From UBA4479 sp963974935 (GTDB lineage: Bacteria > Pseudomonadota > Alphaproteobacteria > Rhodospirillales > Casp-alpha2): DNA of 64,000 nucleotides. The notes below the pieces were generated by a model. It worked only from the letters and a program-made list of their open reading frames with translations, was not told where the DNA came from and did not search any database. Location: NCBI GenBank assembly GCA_963974935.1, contig CAXBEV010000011.1:60884-124883 (forward strand), written 5' to 3'. Of the stretch, positions 33,387-42,270 are shown in pieces (position 1 is the first letter of the stretch; every line of letters begins with the position of its first letter). A program made the translations under genes and the position numbers.

Positions 33387-34775
33387 ATGACCGCGCTCGG
33401 AAATTCCGCGCAAGCTCGCGACATCGCCTATCACGTACACGGCTACACCAACCTCAAAGCCCACGAAGATAAAGGACCGTTGGTGATCACCAAGGGGGCC
33501 GGCATCCGCGTCTTTGACGACACCGGCAAAAGCTATATCGAAGGCCTGTCCGGTCTTTGGTGCGTGAGCTTAGGCTTTGGAGAGCAGCGTCTGATCGACG
33601 CAGCCACGGCGGCCATGGGGAAACTTGCGTACTATCACGGTTTCAACCACCGGGCCGCAGACGTGGTCATCGACTTAGCGGAAAAGCTGGTATCGATTGC
33701 GCCTGGACGGTTATCCAAGGTGTTGTTTGCGAATTCAGGCTCGGAAGCCACCGATCTGGCGGTAAAACTAATTTGGTATTATCACAACGCCATCGGCAAG
33801 CCCGAGAAAAAGAAAATTATCTCGCGGATTCGCGGTTATCACGGTGTCACCGTTGCGTCTGCCAGTTTGACCGGTTTGCCGCATCTGCACGGCGATTTTG
33901 ATCTGCCGATTGATCGCATCATGCACACCACGTCACCGCACTATTACCGCGAAGGTCATCCGGGCGAAAGCGAAGAAGAATTCGCGACCCGCTGCGCCGA
34001 CGACCTGGAAAAAATGATCTTGGACGAAGGCCCGGATACGGTCGCCGCCATGTTCTGCGAACCAGTGATGGGCGCCGGCGGCGTGATCATTCCGCCGAAA
34101 ACGTACTATCCGAAAATCCAAGCGGTGCTGAAAAAGTATGACGTGCTGTTGGTCGCCGACGAAGTGATCACCGGCTTTGGGCGCACCGGCAATATGTGGG
34201 GCTCGGAGACCTTTGATCTGGATCCGGATTTCCTCTCGTGTGCGAAGCAGCTGTCGTCAGCGTACCTGCCGATCTCGGCTTTGATGATTTCCGACAAAAT
34301 TTATCAAGCGATGGTATCCGAAAGCGAAAAGCTCGGCGTGTTCGGCCACGGCTCGACTTATGGCGGGCATCCGGTCGCCGCCGCTGTCGCGCTTGAGACC
34401 CTGAAAATCTATGAAGAGCGGGATATTATCGGCCATGTCCGCTCGGTAATGGGGCAGTTCAGTGACCGCATGCAGAAGTTGGGCGAGCACCCACTGGTCG
34501 GCAACGCACGGTCATGCGGCCTGATGGGCGCGCTTGAGCTGATGAAAGACAAAGACGGCAAGGTTCCGTTTGAAGCATCGCAAAAAGTCGGCCCGGCTGC
34601 CGAGGGTCGCTGTCTGGAAAACGGTCTGATCGTGCGGGCCATCGGCGACAACCTGGCGTTCTGCCCGCCGCTGATCACCACCAGCGCCGAGTTGGACGAA
34701 ATTTTCGACATCGCCGAAAAATCCTTGGATGAAGCCGAAGCCTGGGTCAACGATAACGGGCTGCGCGCCACGTAA
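33387..34775 (+). CDS. Class III aminotransferase (omega-amino acid:pyruvate type)
   Basis: A 462-residue PLP enzyme. Features: DDTGKSYIEGLSGLWCVSLGFG, FANSGSEATDLAVKLIWYY (PLP phosphate loop), RGYHGVTVASASLTG, LLVADEVITGFGRTG with the PLP-contacting Asp, and the Schiff-base Lys in SCAKQLSSAYLP. This is the subgroup that includes beta-alanine, taurine and omega-amino acid-pyruvate transaminases; the amine donor is not evident. GGAGG precedes the ATG at 33387. A clear terminator follows. Confidence 0.92.
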   Translation: MTALGNSAQARDIAYHVHGYTNLKAHEDKGPLVITKGAGIRVFDDTGKSYIEGLSGLWCVSLGFGEQRLIDAATAAMGKLAYYHGFNHRAADVVIDLAEKLVSIAPGRLSKVLFANSGSEATDLAVKLIWYYHNAIGKPEKKKIISRIRGYHGVTVASASLTGLPHLHGDFDLPIDRIMHTTSPHYYREGHPGESEEEFATRCADDLEKMILDEGPDTVAAMFCEPVMGAGGVIIPPKTYYPKIQAVLKKYDVLLVADEVITGFGRTGNMWGSETFDLDPDFLSCAKQLSSAYLPISALMISDKIYQAMVSESEKLGVFGHGSTYGGHPVAAAVALETLKIYEERDIIGHVRSVMGQFSDRMQKLGEHPLVGNARSCGLMGALELMKDKDGKVPFEASQKVGPAAEGRCLENGLIVRAIGDNLAFCPPLITTSAELDEIFDIAEKSLDEAEAWVNDNGLRAT

Positions 34776-34807
34776 TTGCGAGGCGCCGTAACTATCTTGA
34801 ATTTTGA

Positions 34808-34838
34808 ACACCCGGCGGCATCCACCGCCGGGTGTTTT
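34808..34838 (+). terminator. Intrinsic terminator of the class III aminotransferase
   Basis: ACACCCGGCGG and CCGCCGGGTGT form an 11-bp perfect stem with a six-base loop, followed by TTTT. It is 32 bp past the stop. Confidence 0.9.
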
Positions 34839-34842
34839 GTCA

Positions 34843-34869
34843 TGATCGGCTAAAAATGTACCGATCATT
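34843..34869. repeat. Inverted repeat upstream of the winged-helix gene
   Basis: ATGATCGG and CCGATCAT are perfect 8-bp arms around an 11-bp spacer. The position ahead of the promoter-like sequence at 34906-34934 would suit an operator. Confidence 0.35.
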
Positions 34870-34905
34870 TTGCCGTGATCCATGGCGCTAAGACCTGCGT
34901 ATAGC

Positions 34906-34934
34906 TAGACATAAAGCGCATTTCAGCCTATATC
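34906..34934 (+). promoter_or_regulatory. Candidate sigma-70 promoter of the winged-helix gene
   Basis: TAGACA (34906-34911) and TATATC (34929-34934) with a 17-bp spacer, leading to the start codon at 34957. Confidence 0.45.
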
Positions 34935-34956
34935 ATAGGCAGATTGGGAGATGGCA

Positions 34957-35490
34957 ATGTACGCCGATAACACCCTGACACCAAAAGAAGCGACACGGTT
35001 ATGTGCGCTCGGCATGCTTGCTGGCGCCGATATGACGTATGCATCACTGGCTGCGGGCGTTCGTTACTTTGTCACCCACGTGATGGGTCCCTCGCTCGAA
35101 GTCATGGGCACCTCAATTGAGCTTCTCAAACACGAAGGTTTGGTCACCACCGTTGCCGGAAGCGGCGACGATTCCATACTGTCGATCACCGACGAAGGCC
35201 GCGCAGAGTTCAAGACCTTGCTGACGGCGAATATCAAAGCCGCTGAAAACGACCTCAATAAGCTCGTCATCGCGCTCAAGTTCCGCTTTATGGATGATCT
35301 TAATGCCGAAGACCGCCACGCACAGGTCGATCTTTTGGTGCATGCTGTGGATAACGAGTTGGCGCGGCTTGAAGAGTTGCGTGCCCACCACGCCGATGAA
35401 GGCGGTCATTTAATCGATTGGCTGGACCGAGAACTCGAAGACCTGGAAAGCCGCCGCGCCTGGCTGAATTCAAAGCGCGACCAGCTTTAA
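34957..35490 (+). CDS. Putative winged-helix protein (PadR-like) with helical C-terminus
   Basis: 177 residues. The first 85 look like a winged helix: EATRLCALGMLAGADMTYASLAAGVRYFV, SIELLKHEGLVTTV as recognition helix and wing, and LSITDEGRAEFKTLL, the PadR/MarR-like wing end. The rest is charged helix, probably a dimerisation coil as in PadR-Vir proteins. ATG at 34957 is preferred since GGGAG lies six bases upstream and abuts the earlier ATG at 34951. Target genes are unknown; a family B palindrome follows. Confidence 0.6.
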   Translation: MYADNTLTPKEATRLCALGMLAGADMTYASLAAGVRYFVTHVMGPSLEVMGTSIELLKHEGLVTTVAGSGDDSILSITDEGRAEFKTLLTANIKAAENDLNKLVIALKFRFMDDLNAEDRHAQVDLLVHAVDNELARLEELRAHHADEGGHLIDWLDRELEDLESRRAWLNSKRDQL

Positions 35491-35542
35491 TTTCCGCGTC
35501 TTCCGGTGCGTTCTCTAAACAAAAAACAATAGCCAACCCATC

Positions 35543-35617
35543 GTCATCCTGAACTTGTTTCAGGACCTCAGGATGTGTTCGCGCAACTAACATATCCTGA
35601 AACAAGTCCAGGATGAC
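35543..35617. repeat. Intergenic palindromic repeat, family B (copy 2)
   Basis: 75 bp with arms GTCATCCTGAACTTGTTTC and GAAACAAGTCCAGGATGAC, matching the arms at 11574-11659 while the centres differ. It sits between the convergent winged-helix and dioxygenase genes. Confidence 0.85.
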
Positions 35618-35650
35618 GAATAGGTAGGGCCGGCAATCGATGCGGGATCC

Positions 35651-36496
35651 TTATGCCGCCATCATCTCCGCGTCCGTGCAGCCGACGATCATCCGGAGTT
35701 TCCGCATCGGTTCACTGTAGCCGGCAACGGCGCAATGCATGGACGCGCGGTTATCCAACGCGACCAACTGCCGGGGCTGCCATTTATGGCGATAGTGAAA
35801 CGCCGGATTTTGCTGGTGTTCGTAGAGTTCCGCCAATAACGCATCACCCTCGTCTTGATCCATATCCTTGATGCACATGGTGAAGCCCGGATTGACGAAC
35901 AGAATTTTCCGCCCCGTCCACGGATGATCGCGCACCACCGGATGTGCTACATCCGGCGTCTTGCGTCGCTGTTCTTCGCTCAGCGTCGTGATCGCCCCGC
36001 CGCCGTTCCAACCGTAGCGATGGATCGCCACCAAACCGTCAATACGCGCCTTCATCTCGTCAGAAAGTGCGTCATAGGCCATCTGCGTGCTCGCCACCAT
36101 GGTGTCGCCGCCATCGGTGGGCACATGCGTGGCATACAGGAAAATCGCATCGGACGGCGTCGCGGTATACGACAAATCGGAATGCCAAAATGCGCCCGCA
36201 GGCTTTTTCGTGGAACGGCTCTCGTTGTTGCCCATGTTCGCCGTGATGATCGACATGTCGCTCGAGATCGGATGATGGAACTGATCTAAGATATGCGGCT
36301 GTAACGGCCCAAAGCCGCGCCCGAGCCGGAGCAGCCACTCCGGGTCTTCATCCAAATCATTGATGACGATGGCGGTGTGATCGGCCAAGGCCTGCTTCAA
36401 CGTCTGGATATCCGCGTCGCTGAGCGGCGTCGCGGTCGACACACCCTCAATCACTGCACCGAACGATTGGTCTTTGACTGGTGTAACCTGAATCAT
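35651..36496 (-). CDS. TauD/TfdA family Fe(II)/2-oxoglutarate dioxygenase
   Basis: A 281-residue dioxygenase. The iron ligands are His105 and Asp107 in FWHSDLSY and a distal His in ASMHCAVAGY; the 2-oxoglutarate Arg lies in EPMRKLRMIVG. Other marks are HPVVRDHPWTGRKILFVN and GGDTMVASTQMAYDAL, all typical of TauD/TfdA enzymes, which hydroxylate taurine, alkyl sulfates, aryloxyacetates or similar substrates. Substrate is not evident; no sulfonate transporter is adjacent. Confidence 0.93.
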   Translation of the reverse strand: MIQVTPVKDQSFGAVIEGVSTATPLSDADIQTLKQALADHTAIVINDLDEDPEWLLRLGRGFGPLQPHILDQFHHPISSDMSIITANMGNNESRSTKKPAGAFWHSDLSYTATPSDAIFLYATHVPTDGGDTMVASTQMAYDALSDEMKARIDGLVAIHRYGWNGGGAITTLSEEQRRKTPDVAHPVVRDHPWTGRKILFVNPGFTMCIKDMDQDEGDALLAELYEHQQNPAFHYRHKWQPRQLVALDNRASMHCAVAGYSEPMRKLRMIVGCTDAEMMAA

Positions 36497-36595
36497 GATG
36501 TCCCTCCGTCATTTTCGGAGAGTATAGCAATATCTCTATATCGCGGAAAAGAGGGCCTAGAAGATCAGCACCTCGGACATAGAGGAACGGATTGG

Positions 36596-36630
36596 ACGTG
36601 CTCCACTCTCTCGAAGAAAGTGGAGCACGT
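36596..36630. repeat. Perfect 12-bp inverted repeat downstream of ilvD
   Basis: ACGTGCTCCACT (36596-36607) and AGTGGAGCACGT (36619-36630) around an 11-base loop. It sits six bases past the ilvD stop and probably forms the 3' end of that mRNA, although no T-run follows. Confidence 0.7.
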
Positions 36631-36635
36631 CTGCA

Positions 36636-38501
36636 CTATTCTGCTGCCAATTTACGACCAGTGATCTGGGTAATGTCGCGGACGGCGCCCTTGGAGGCGG
36701 ACGAGGCCAGCAAGCCATACGCCTGCAAAGCCTGCGTAACGACGCGTTTGCGGACCGGTTTCCAACCTTCGTCGCCTTTAGCATTCATAGCATCACGGCG
36801 GCGTTGCAACTCGGCGGCGTCGACCATCAGTTTGACGCTGCGCGACGGGATATCGAATTCGACGATATCACCTTCTTCGATCAGGCCGATGGCGCCGCCT
36901 TCGGCGGCTTCGGGGCTGACATGGCCGACCGCCAAACCGGATGAGCCGCCAGAGAAGCGGCCATCGGTGATCAGCGCACAGTCTTTGCCGAGGCCCATAG
37001 ATTTGATGTAGCTGGTCGGGTACAGCATTTCCTGCATGCCCGGCCCGCCTTTCGGCCCTTCATAGACCACCACGACGACGTCGCCTTTTTTGATGTCGCC
37101 ACCGAGGATCTTGTTGCAGGCTTCTTCCTGGCTGTGACAAATGCGCGCCGGGCCTTTGAAGGTCAGGCATTCCACCGGCACACCGGCGGTTTTCACGACG
37201 CAGCCGTCTTCGGCGATGTTGCCGTACAAAATGCCGAGGCCGCCGTCTTTCGAATACGCATGTTCAACGTTGCGGATACAACCACCCTCGCGGTCGGTGT
37301 CGAGCGAGTTATAGCGCTTCGACTGACTGAACGCTTCAACCGTGCGCACGTTGCCGGGCGCCGCCATGTAGAACTTTTGAATGTCTTCATCGACGTTGCG
37401 CATGATGTCGTATTTGTTGATCGCTTCACCGATGGTCGGGGTGTGCACGGTCGGCAGATCCATGTGCAACAGACCGGCACGGTCCAGCTCACCCATGATG
37501 GCCAGAATACCCCCAGCACGGTGGAAGTCTTCCATATGGTATAGGTTGGTCGACGGCGACAACTTCGAGAGGTGGGGCACATGGCGCGACAAGCCGTCGA
37601 TGGCCTTAATATCAAAATCGATCTGGCCTTCTTGGGCCATCGCCATCAGGTGCAAGATGGTGTTCGTCGAGCCACCCATGGCGATATCGACGGTCATCGC
37701 GTTCTCGAACCCTTTTTTCGAGGCGATGTTCCGCGGCAGCACGCTTTCGTCGTCTTGCTCGTAGTAGCGCTTGGTGATCTCGACAATCGTGCGGCCAGCC
37801 TGGAGAAACAGTTCCTTGCGGTCCGAATGCGTCGCCAGCACGCTCCCGTTGCCGGGCAGTGCCAAGCCGATGGCCTCGGCCAGGCAGTTCATTGAGTTCG
37901 CCGTAAACATACCCGAACAAGAGCCGCACGTCGGACAGGCCGAGCGCTCGTACTTCAACGCATCTTCGTCGGACGTTTCAGGGGCAGCGGCGTGGATCAT
38001 CGCATCGATCAAGTCGGCTTTTTGAATTTTGCCGTCGACGTCCATCTTACCGGCTTCCATTGGGCCGCCGGAAACGAACACGACCGGAATGTTGAGCCGC
38101 ATCGCGGCCATCAGCATGCCCGGCGTAATCTTGTCGCAGTTGGAGATACACACCAGCGCATCTGCGCAGTGTGCGTTGACCATGTATTCGACCGAGTCCG
38201 CGATCAGTTCACGGGACGGCAGCGAATACAGCATACCGCCATGACCCATGGCGATCCCGTCATCGACGGCGATGGTGTTGAATTCTTTGGCGACGCCGCC
38301 GACGCGTTCGATCTCGCGCGCCACCATCTGGCCCAGGTCCTTTAGGTGCACGTGACCCGGCACGAACTGGGTGAACGAGTTGGAAATGGCGATGATCGGC
38401 TTGTCGAAATCATCATCGGTCATGCCGGTGGCGCGCCAAAGACCGCGCGCGCCGGCCATGTTTTTGCCATGCGTGGTGGTGCGTGAACGATACTCGGGCA
38501 T
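36636..38501 (-). CDS. ilvD: Dihydroxy-acid dehydratase
   Basis: Iron-sulfur dehydratase of branched-chain amino acid synthesis, converting 2,3-dihydroxy-isovalerate and -methylvalerate to the 2-oxo acids. The 621-residue length suits the long proteobacterial form. Cluster-binding cysteines appear in ISNCDKITPGM and CPTCGSCSGMFTANSMNCL; other marks are TTTHGKNMAGARGLWRATGM and DGRFSGGSSGLAVGHVSPEAAEGG. No other ilv gene is near, so it is transcribed alone, divergent from the formyltransferase gene. Confidence 0.97.
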   Translation of the reverse strand: MPEYRSRTTTHGKNMAGARGLWRATGMTDDDFDKPIIAISNSFTQFVPGHVHLKDLGQMVAREIERVGGVAKEFNTIAVDDGIAMGHGGMLYSLPSRELIADSVEYMVNAHCADALVCISNCDKITPGMLMAAMRLNIPVVFVSGGPMEAGKMDVDGKIQKADLIDAMIHAAAPETSDEDALKYERSACPTCGSCSGMFTANSMNCLAEAIGLALPGNGSVLATHSDRKELFLQAGRTIVEITKRYYEQDDESVLPRNIASKKGFENAMTVDIAMGGSTNTILHLMAMAQEGQIDFDIKAIDGLSRHVPHLSKLSPSTNLYHMEDFHRAGGILAIMGELDRAGLLHMDLPTVHTPTIGEAINKYDIMRNVDEDIQKFYMAAPGNVRTVEAFSQSKRYNSLDTDREGGCIRNVEHAYSKDGGLGILYGNIAEDGCVVKTAGVPVECLTFKGPARICHSQEEACNKILGGDIKKGDVVVVVYEGPKGGPGMQEMLYPTSYIKSMGLGKDCALITDGRFSGGSSGLAVGHVSPEAAEGGAIGLIEEGDIVEFDIPSRSVKLMVDAAELQRRRDAMNAKGDEGWKPVRKRVVTQALQAYGLLASSASKGAVRDITQITGRKLAAE

Positions 38502-38694
38502 CTTTATTCCTCCGAAGGGCGCGCAAAGCGCTTCCGCGCGCGCTTATATTTTCAATTATTATGAACGATGTGAAGGGTAATGCCCACATTTTCAATAGTT
38601 TAATTGCATCAAGCGCCGCAAATAGCGTTAATGATACGTAATGGTTTCAATACTGACGGCGCGCAACGGGCCGCATAATGGGTAAGGTCACGAC

Positions 38695-39405
38695 ATGGCA
38701 AAGCAAATCGTGCTGCTGACCCCGGACGAGCAGGCGCCGGACCTGATCACCATCTTGCGCCGTCATGCGCCTGATACCGTAATTACTACAGCTACCGACC
38801 TTGAAACGCTGCGACGCGCGTGTGGCGAACTAAGGGCTGGCGACCGCGTGTTGGCCTTCGCAACCCCGGTAATCGTGCCCGCAGACATCTTGGATGCCCT
38901 GCCCGGTCCAGCGTACAACTTCCATGGTGGCCCGCCGACGTATCCGGGGCTTTTCCCGGCGGCGTTCGCGATCTACGAGGGTGCGACAACGTTCGGGGTC
39001 ACGGCACACGAGATGATTGATCAAATCGACCAAGGCGCCATCGTCGCTGTCGATCAAATCCGGATGCCGGAAAACATCGACCGCATGAACTTGGAAATTC
39101 TGAGCCGGAAGATGTTGCTGAGGCTGGTCGACCGCTTAGCGCCGGCGTTGATCGAACATGACAGCCCGCTGCCAACGCTTGATATAGCCTGGGCGCCGTT
39201 GGTCCGGCGCGGGCGTGATTTCGAGGCACTCTGCACCCTACCCGAAAATGTCGATCAGGCAGAATTTCAACGCCGTTACCGTGCCGTCGGCGAAGGACCG
39301 TATCATGCGCTACGGATTTCCGTGCACGGGCGCTGGTTTCGCTTAGAAAGCTTGCCCGGCGGCGGCGCTATATATCGGGGTGGCCAAGCGGTGACGGACG
39401 ACTGA
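38695..39405 (+). CDS. Formyltransferase-domain protein (Fmt/ArnA-like N-terminal domain)
   Basis: A 236-residue protein with the formyl-transfer fold. The N10-formyltetrahydrofolate site is visible in NFHGGPPTYPGLFPAAFAIY and in TTFGVTAHEMIDQIDQGAIVA, supplying the Asn-His-Asp catalytic set. It lacks the C-terminal domain of methionyl-tRNA formyltransferase (about 310 residues) and the epimerase half of ArnA, so the acceptor is unknown, perhaps an amino sugar or small amine. Confidence 0.82.
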   Translation: MAKQIVLLTPDEQAPDLITILRRHAPDTVITTATDLETLRRACGELRAGDRVLAFATPVIVPADILDALPGPAYNFHGGPPTYPGLFPAAFAIYEGATTFGVTAHEMIDQIDQGAIVAVDQIRMPENIDRMNLEILSRKMLLRLVDRLAPALIEHDSPLPTLDIAWAPLVRRGRDFEALCTLPENVDQAEFQRRYRAVGEGPYHALRISVHGRWFRLESLPGGGAIYRGGQAVTDD

Positions 39406-39432
39406 TCCGCTACCACAAACTCGTAATAAGGC

Positions 39433-39747
39433 CTAGGTGTACTTAAGGCCCCAGTCTTTCAGGGCCATCAACGCCGGCTCCAGCGCTTTGCCTTTTTCCG
39501 TCAACATGTATTCGGCCCTAGGGGGATGTTCGGAATACAGCCGCCGTTCGATGGCGCCCGCCGCTTCCAATGTTTTAATCCGGGCCGACAACGTGTTGGG
39601 CGCGATGCCTTCGAGGGACTCTTCCAAGTCCTGAAATCGCCTGGGCCCAAATAAAAACATGTCGCGGACGATCAAAAACGTCCACCGCTCACCGATGATA
39701 TCGAGCGCACGGGCAACCGGGCAATGCGGGTCCAGGTCTTTAGCCAT
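39433..39747 (-). CDS. HxlR-family winged-helix transcriptional regulator
   Basis: A 104-residue regulator with the HxlR pattern: CPVARALDIIGERWTFLIVRDMF, GPRRFQDLEESLEGIAPNTLSARIKTLEAAG as recognition helix, and RAEYMLTEKGKALEPALMAL. The conserved N-terminal Cys (HCPVA) is redox-sensing in some relatives. Divergent from the MAPEG gene, with inverted repeats at 39780-39802 as the likely operator. Confidence 0.92.
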   Translation of the reverse strand: MAKDLDPHCPVARALDIIGERWTFLIVRDMFLFGPRRFQDLEESLEGIAPNTLSARIKTLEAAGAIERRLYSEHPPRAEYMLTEKGKALEPALMALKDWGLKYT

Positions 39748-39779
39748 GAAAGAATTATAGCATTACTTTACATAAATGC

Positions 39780-39802
39780 ATAGTGACTATTTTAAATATA
39801 GT
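39780..39802. promoter_or_regulatory. Candidate HxlR operator between hxlR-like and MAPEG genes
   Basis: ATAGT-G-ACTAT (39780-39790) is a palindrome, and ACTAT is again paired with ATAGT at 39798-39802 around TTTAAAT. The AT-rich, doubly symmetric site lies in the 91-bp divergent gap. Confidence 0.45.
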
Positions 39803-39838
39803 TTATGGTTGATTTAACCTAACCGATAGGGACCAAGC

Positions 39839-40222
39839 ATGTTGAGCATCACCCCAATTTACATCGCCATCGCCGTGACCATGTATTCCGTGCTCTCGTT
39901 TCATGTGATTTCGGGCCGCGGCAAATACAAAGTTTCCATCGGCGACAGTAACGAGCCTAGGTTTACACGGACCGTGCGGGCACATGGCAATTTCGTCGAA
40001 TACGCACCGCTGACGTTGTTGGCGATGGGTGCGGCAGAGCTTGCGGGGGCACCGGGCAGCGTCATTCACGTGGCGGGTGCCTCGTTGCTGATTGGGCGCA
40101 CACTGCATGGGTATTGCTTCTTGTTCACAACAAGCGGCATGAAGCTGCGGGTCGCCGGTATGATGCTGACGTTTTTCGCGATGTGGACCGCAGCGGCGGC
40201 GGGTATTTGGGCGGTTTTATAA
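39839..40222 (+). CDS. MAPEG family membrane protein
   Basis: 127 residues with four predicted membrane helices. MAPEG marks: FTRTVRAHGNFVEYAPLTLLAMG (the RxxxNxxE-type glutathione/substrate motif) and the late GRTLHGYCF. Members are membrane-bound glutathione transferases or peroxidases acting on lipophilic electrophiles. Divergence from an HxlR regulator suggests inducible stress or detoxification use. Confidence 0.9.
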   Translation: MLSITPIYIAIAVTMYSVLSFHVISGRGKYKVSIGDSNEPRFTRTVRAHGNFVEYAPLTLLAMGAAELAGAPGSVIHVAGASLLIGRTLHGYCFLFTTSGMKLRVAGMMLTFFAMWTAAAAGIWAVL

Positions 40223-40300
40223 ACAGCCCCAAGCATTGCCTATATGCGCCAAGCAGGCATAATCGGCACCCGTAAAACAACCACGCTTGGGAGCAGCCTT

Positions 40301-41560
40301 GTGTTCGGCCTATCGAAAACACCCGTGATCCAACTTGATGTCGCTTTTTGCCGCGACCAGTTCCCAGCGCCCTGTTGGGACTGGGCGTTTTTTGAAAATG
40401 CCGGCGGCAGCTTTGTACCAAAAAGTGTGATCCAACGCCTGACCGCCTACATGACCGAATGCCAAGTGCAACCGGGCGCACCCTACCCTGCCTCCACCCT
40501 CGCTGCCGAGCGTATGAACGATGGCCACGCCAAAATGGCCGCGATGATCGGTGCGCCTATGGGCGAGGTCGTGATCGGCCCGTCGACGTCGGCGAACATC
40601 GACGTGCTGGCACGCGCGCTCCGACCGCTTTGGGAGACCGGCGACGAAGTGATCGTCACCAACTTGAACCACGAAGCCAACTCAGGCCCTTGGCGCCGCT
40701 TGGCCGCGACCGGCATCCGCATCGTCGAGTGGCCGGTCAATCCGGACACCACCGAACTCGATATATCTTTGCTGGATCAACTGCTGAGCCCGCGCACCCG
40801 CCTGGTCGCCCTGCCGCACGTATCCAACATCACCGGTGCCATCAATGATGTGCCCGCGATCACCCAGCGCGTGCACGACGCCGATGCCCTAGTCTGCGTC
40901 GATGGCGTCGCGTTCGCGCCGCATCGGTTTGTGGATGTCAAAGGCTGGGACGTCGATTTCTATGCATTCAGCCTGTACAAAACCTTCGGCCCCCACATCG
41001 GCCTGATGTACGGCAAGAAAGAACTGCTGGAAGCGGCGAAAAGCCAACATCACTATTTCATCCCGGAATCCGCCACGTCTTACAAAATGAACCCGGCGGG
41101 CCCGCAGCATGAAATCATCGCCTCACTGGTCGGCATTGCCGATTACATCGATGCGGTCGCCACCGAACATCTGCCGGATGCCCCGAACGACGCGACGGAG
41201 CGTACGCGTGCCGTGTTCGATCTGTTCGCACGCCATGAAGAGCAGCTCGCAAAAATCTTCGTCGATTGGGCGAAAAGCAAAGACAACGTCCGCGTACTGG
41301 GCCCGCTCAGTGCGGACATCAATGATCGTGCGCCGACATTTTCGTTCGTTGCGGACGGGATTTCATCAAAAGCGATATGTGCGAAAGTCGCCGAAGATAA
41401 GATCGCCATTCGACACGGTGATTTTTATGCACGTCGCCTGATCGAGGCCGCCGGCATTGATCCCGAAGACGGCGTCGTGCGCTGCTCGATGGCGCATTAC
41501 AACACCACAGACGAAGTAAACCGGCTGGTGGCGGCGCTGGATAAAGCGGTCTCAGTTTAA
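40301..41560 (+). CDS. Class V aminotransferase-fold PLP enzyme, cysteine desulfurase-like
   Basis: A 419-residue PLP protein of the cysteine desulfurase-like family: FFENAGGSFVPKSV, GPSTSANIDVLARAL, VTNLNHEANSGPWRRLA, CVDGVAFAPHRFVDVKGWDVDF and the Schiff-base Lys in FSLYKTFGPHIG. The late RHGDFYARRLIEA and VRCSMAHYNTTDEV match the family. It lacks the usual desulfurase active-site Cys loop as far as I can see, so sulfur transfer is uncertain. Start chosen as GTG 40301 with GGGAG seven bases upstream; ATG 40244 would add 19 residues. Confidence 0.85.
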   Translation: MFGLSKTPVIQLDVAFCRDQFPAPCWDWAFFENAGGSFVPKSVIQRLTAYMTECQVQPGAPYPASTLAAERMNDGHAKMAAMIGAPMGEVVIGPSTSANIDVLARALRPLWETGDEVIVTNLNHEANSGPWRRLAATGIRIVEWPVNPDTTELDISLLDQLLSPRTRLVALPHVSNITGAINDVPAITQRVHDADALVCVDGVAFAPHRFVDVKGWDVDFYAFSLYKTFGPHIGLMYGKKELLEAAKSQHHYFIPESATSYKMNPAGPQHEIIASLVGIADYIDAVATEHLPDAPNDATERTRAVFDLFARHEEQLAKIFVDWAKSKDNVRVLGPLSADINDRAPTFSFVADGISSKAICAKVAEDKIAIRHGDFYARRLIEAAGIDPEDGVVRCSMAHYNTTDEVNRLVAALDKAVSV

Positions 41561-41566
41561 GCGGTC

Positions 41567-42142
41567 TTAGCGATCCTGACCCGGCGACAGCACACGCTTG
41601 CGCCGGGTTGCCTTGGCCATCAGGTCTTCGAGATCTTCAGCTTCCGACTCCAGCTCTTTTTCAAGACGCTTGATGCGGCGGTTGAGGTTTTCGATGCGGC
41701 CCAGCGCCTCGCGGCGTTTCTTGGCTTGCTTGCGCTCCGACCAAGAGCGGAACCGCCACTGCCCGACAGCCATCATCAAAATGACACCGGCAAGACCGCA
41801 GATCGCGGCACCCAAAAGGTAATCGATTTTGCCCAGGCTGGCGACGGCGCCCCAAAAGCCGATGGTGACCATCGCCGCACCGGCCACAAACAGCACGCGT
41901 TTCGAGGCGAGCTCGTCACGACTTTGCGAAATTTCGGCTTCAGCGATGGCGATGGCGATTTCGGAACGCGCCATCTGCTTCCAACGCTCAAACGACATCC
42001 CCTGCTCGTCCTTCGAGCCGTCACGGATGAACTGCTCAAGCCGCTGCACGATGTAATTGGCCCGATCCGCCGCTGTCGACGTGTCGGGGAGTGCCGGATT
42101 TTGCGCGTTCTTATCCACCATACGAAGAGCGTACGGCGGCAT
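41567..42142 (-). CDS. Membrane protein with two central helices and C-terminal coiled coil
   Basis: Unrecognised 191-residue protein. A charged N-terminal region (about 1-80) is followed by two membrane helices (RVLFVAGAAMVTIGFWGAVASL and YLLGAAICGLAGVILMMAVG), then a strongly charged helix (ENLNRRIKRLEKELESEAE) and a basic tail. No good ribosome-binding site is visible; ATG at 42121 (seven codons later) is an equal alternative start. It lies convergent with the PLP enzyme. No function can be assigned. Confidence 0.7.
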   Translation of the reverse strand: MPPYALRMVDKNAQNPALPDTSTAADRANYIVQRLEQFIRDGSKDEQGMSFERWKQMARSEIAIAIAEAEISQSRDELASKRVLFVAGAAMVTIGFWGAVASLGKIDYLLGAAICGLAGVILMMAVGQWRFRSWSERKQAKKRREALGRIENLNRRIKRLEKELESEAEDLEDLMAKATRRKRVLSPGQDR

Positions 42143-42166
42143 GGTTAAAAAACGGTTTAGAAAGTG

Positions 42167-42254
42167 TCCTTCGAGACGGCCCTGCGGGCCTCCTCAGGAT
42201 GAGGGGATAATTACAACCTCATCCTGAGGAGCGGCAAAGCCGCGTCTCGAAGGA
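42167..42254. repeat. Intergenic palindromic repeat, family D
   Basis: Outer arms TCCTTCGAGACG and CGTCTCGAAGGA, inner arms CCTCAGGATGAGG and CCTCATCCTGAGG around a short AT-rich centre. It fills most of the gap between the mscS-like gene and the membrane/coiled-coil gene. Confidence 0.85.
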
Positions 42255-42270
42255 TCAATACGCGCGAAAC

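Noticed and set aside
36596..36630. Treating the ilvD 3' hairpin as an intrinsic terminator
   Set aside because: The stem is perfect but no T-run follows on the minus strand, so it is listed just as an inverted repeat.
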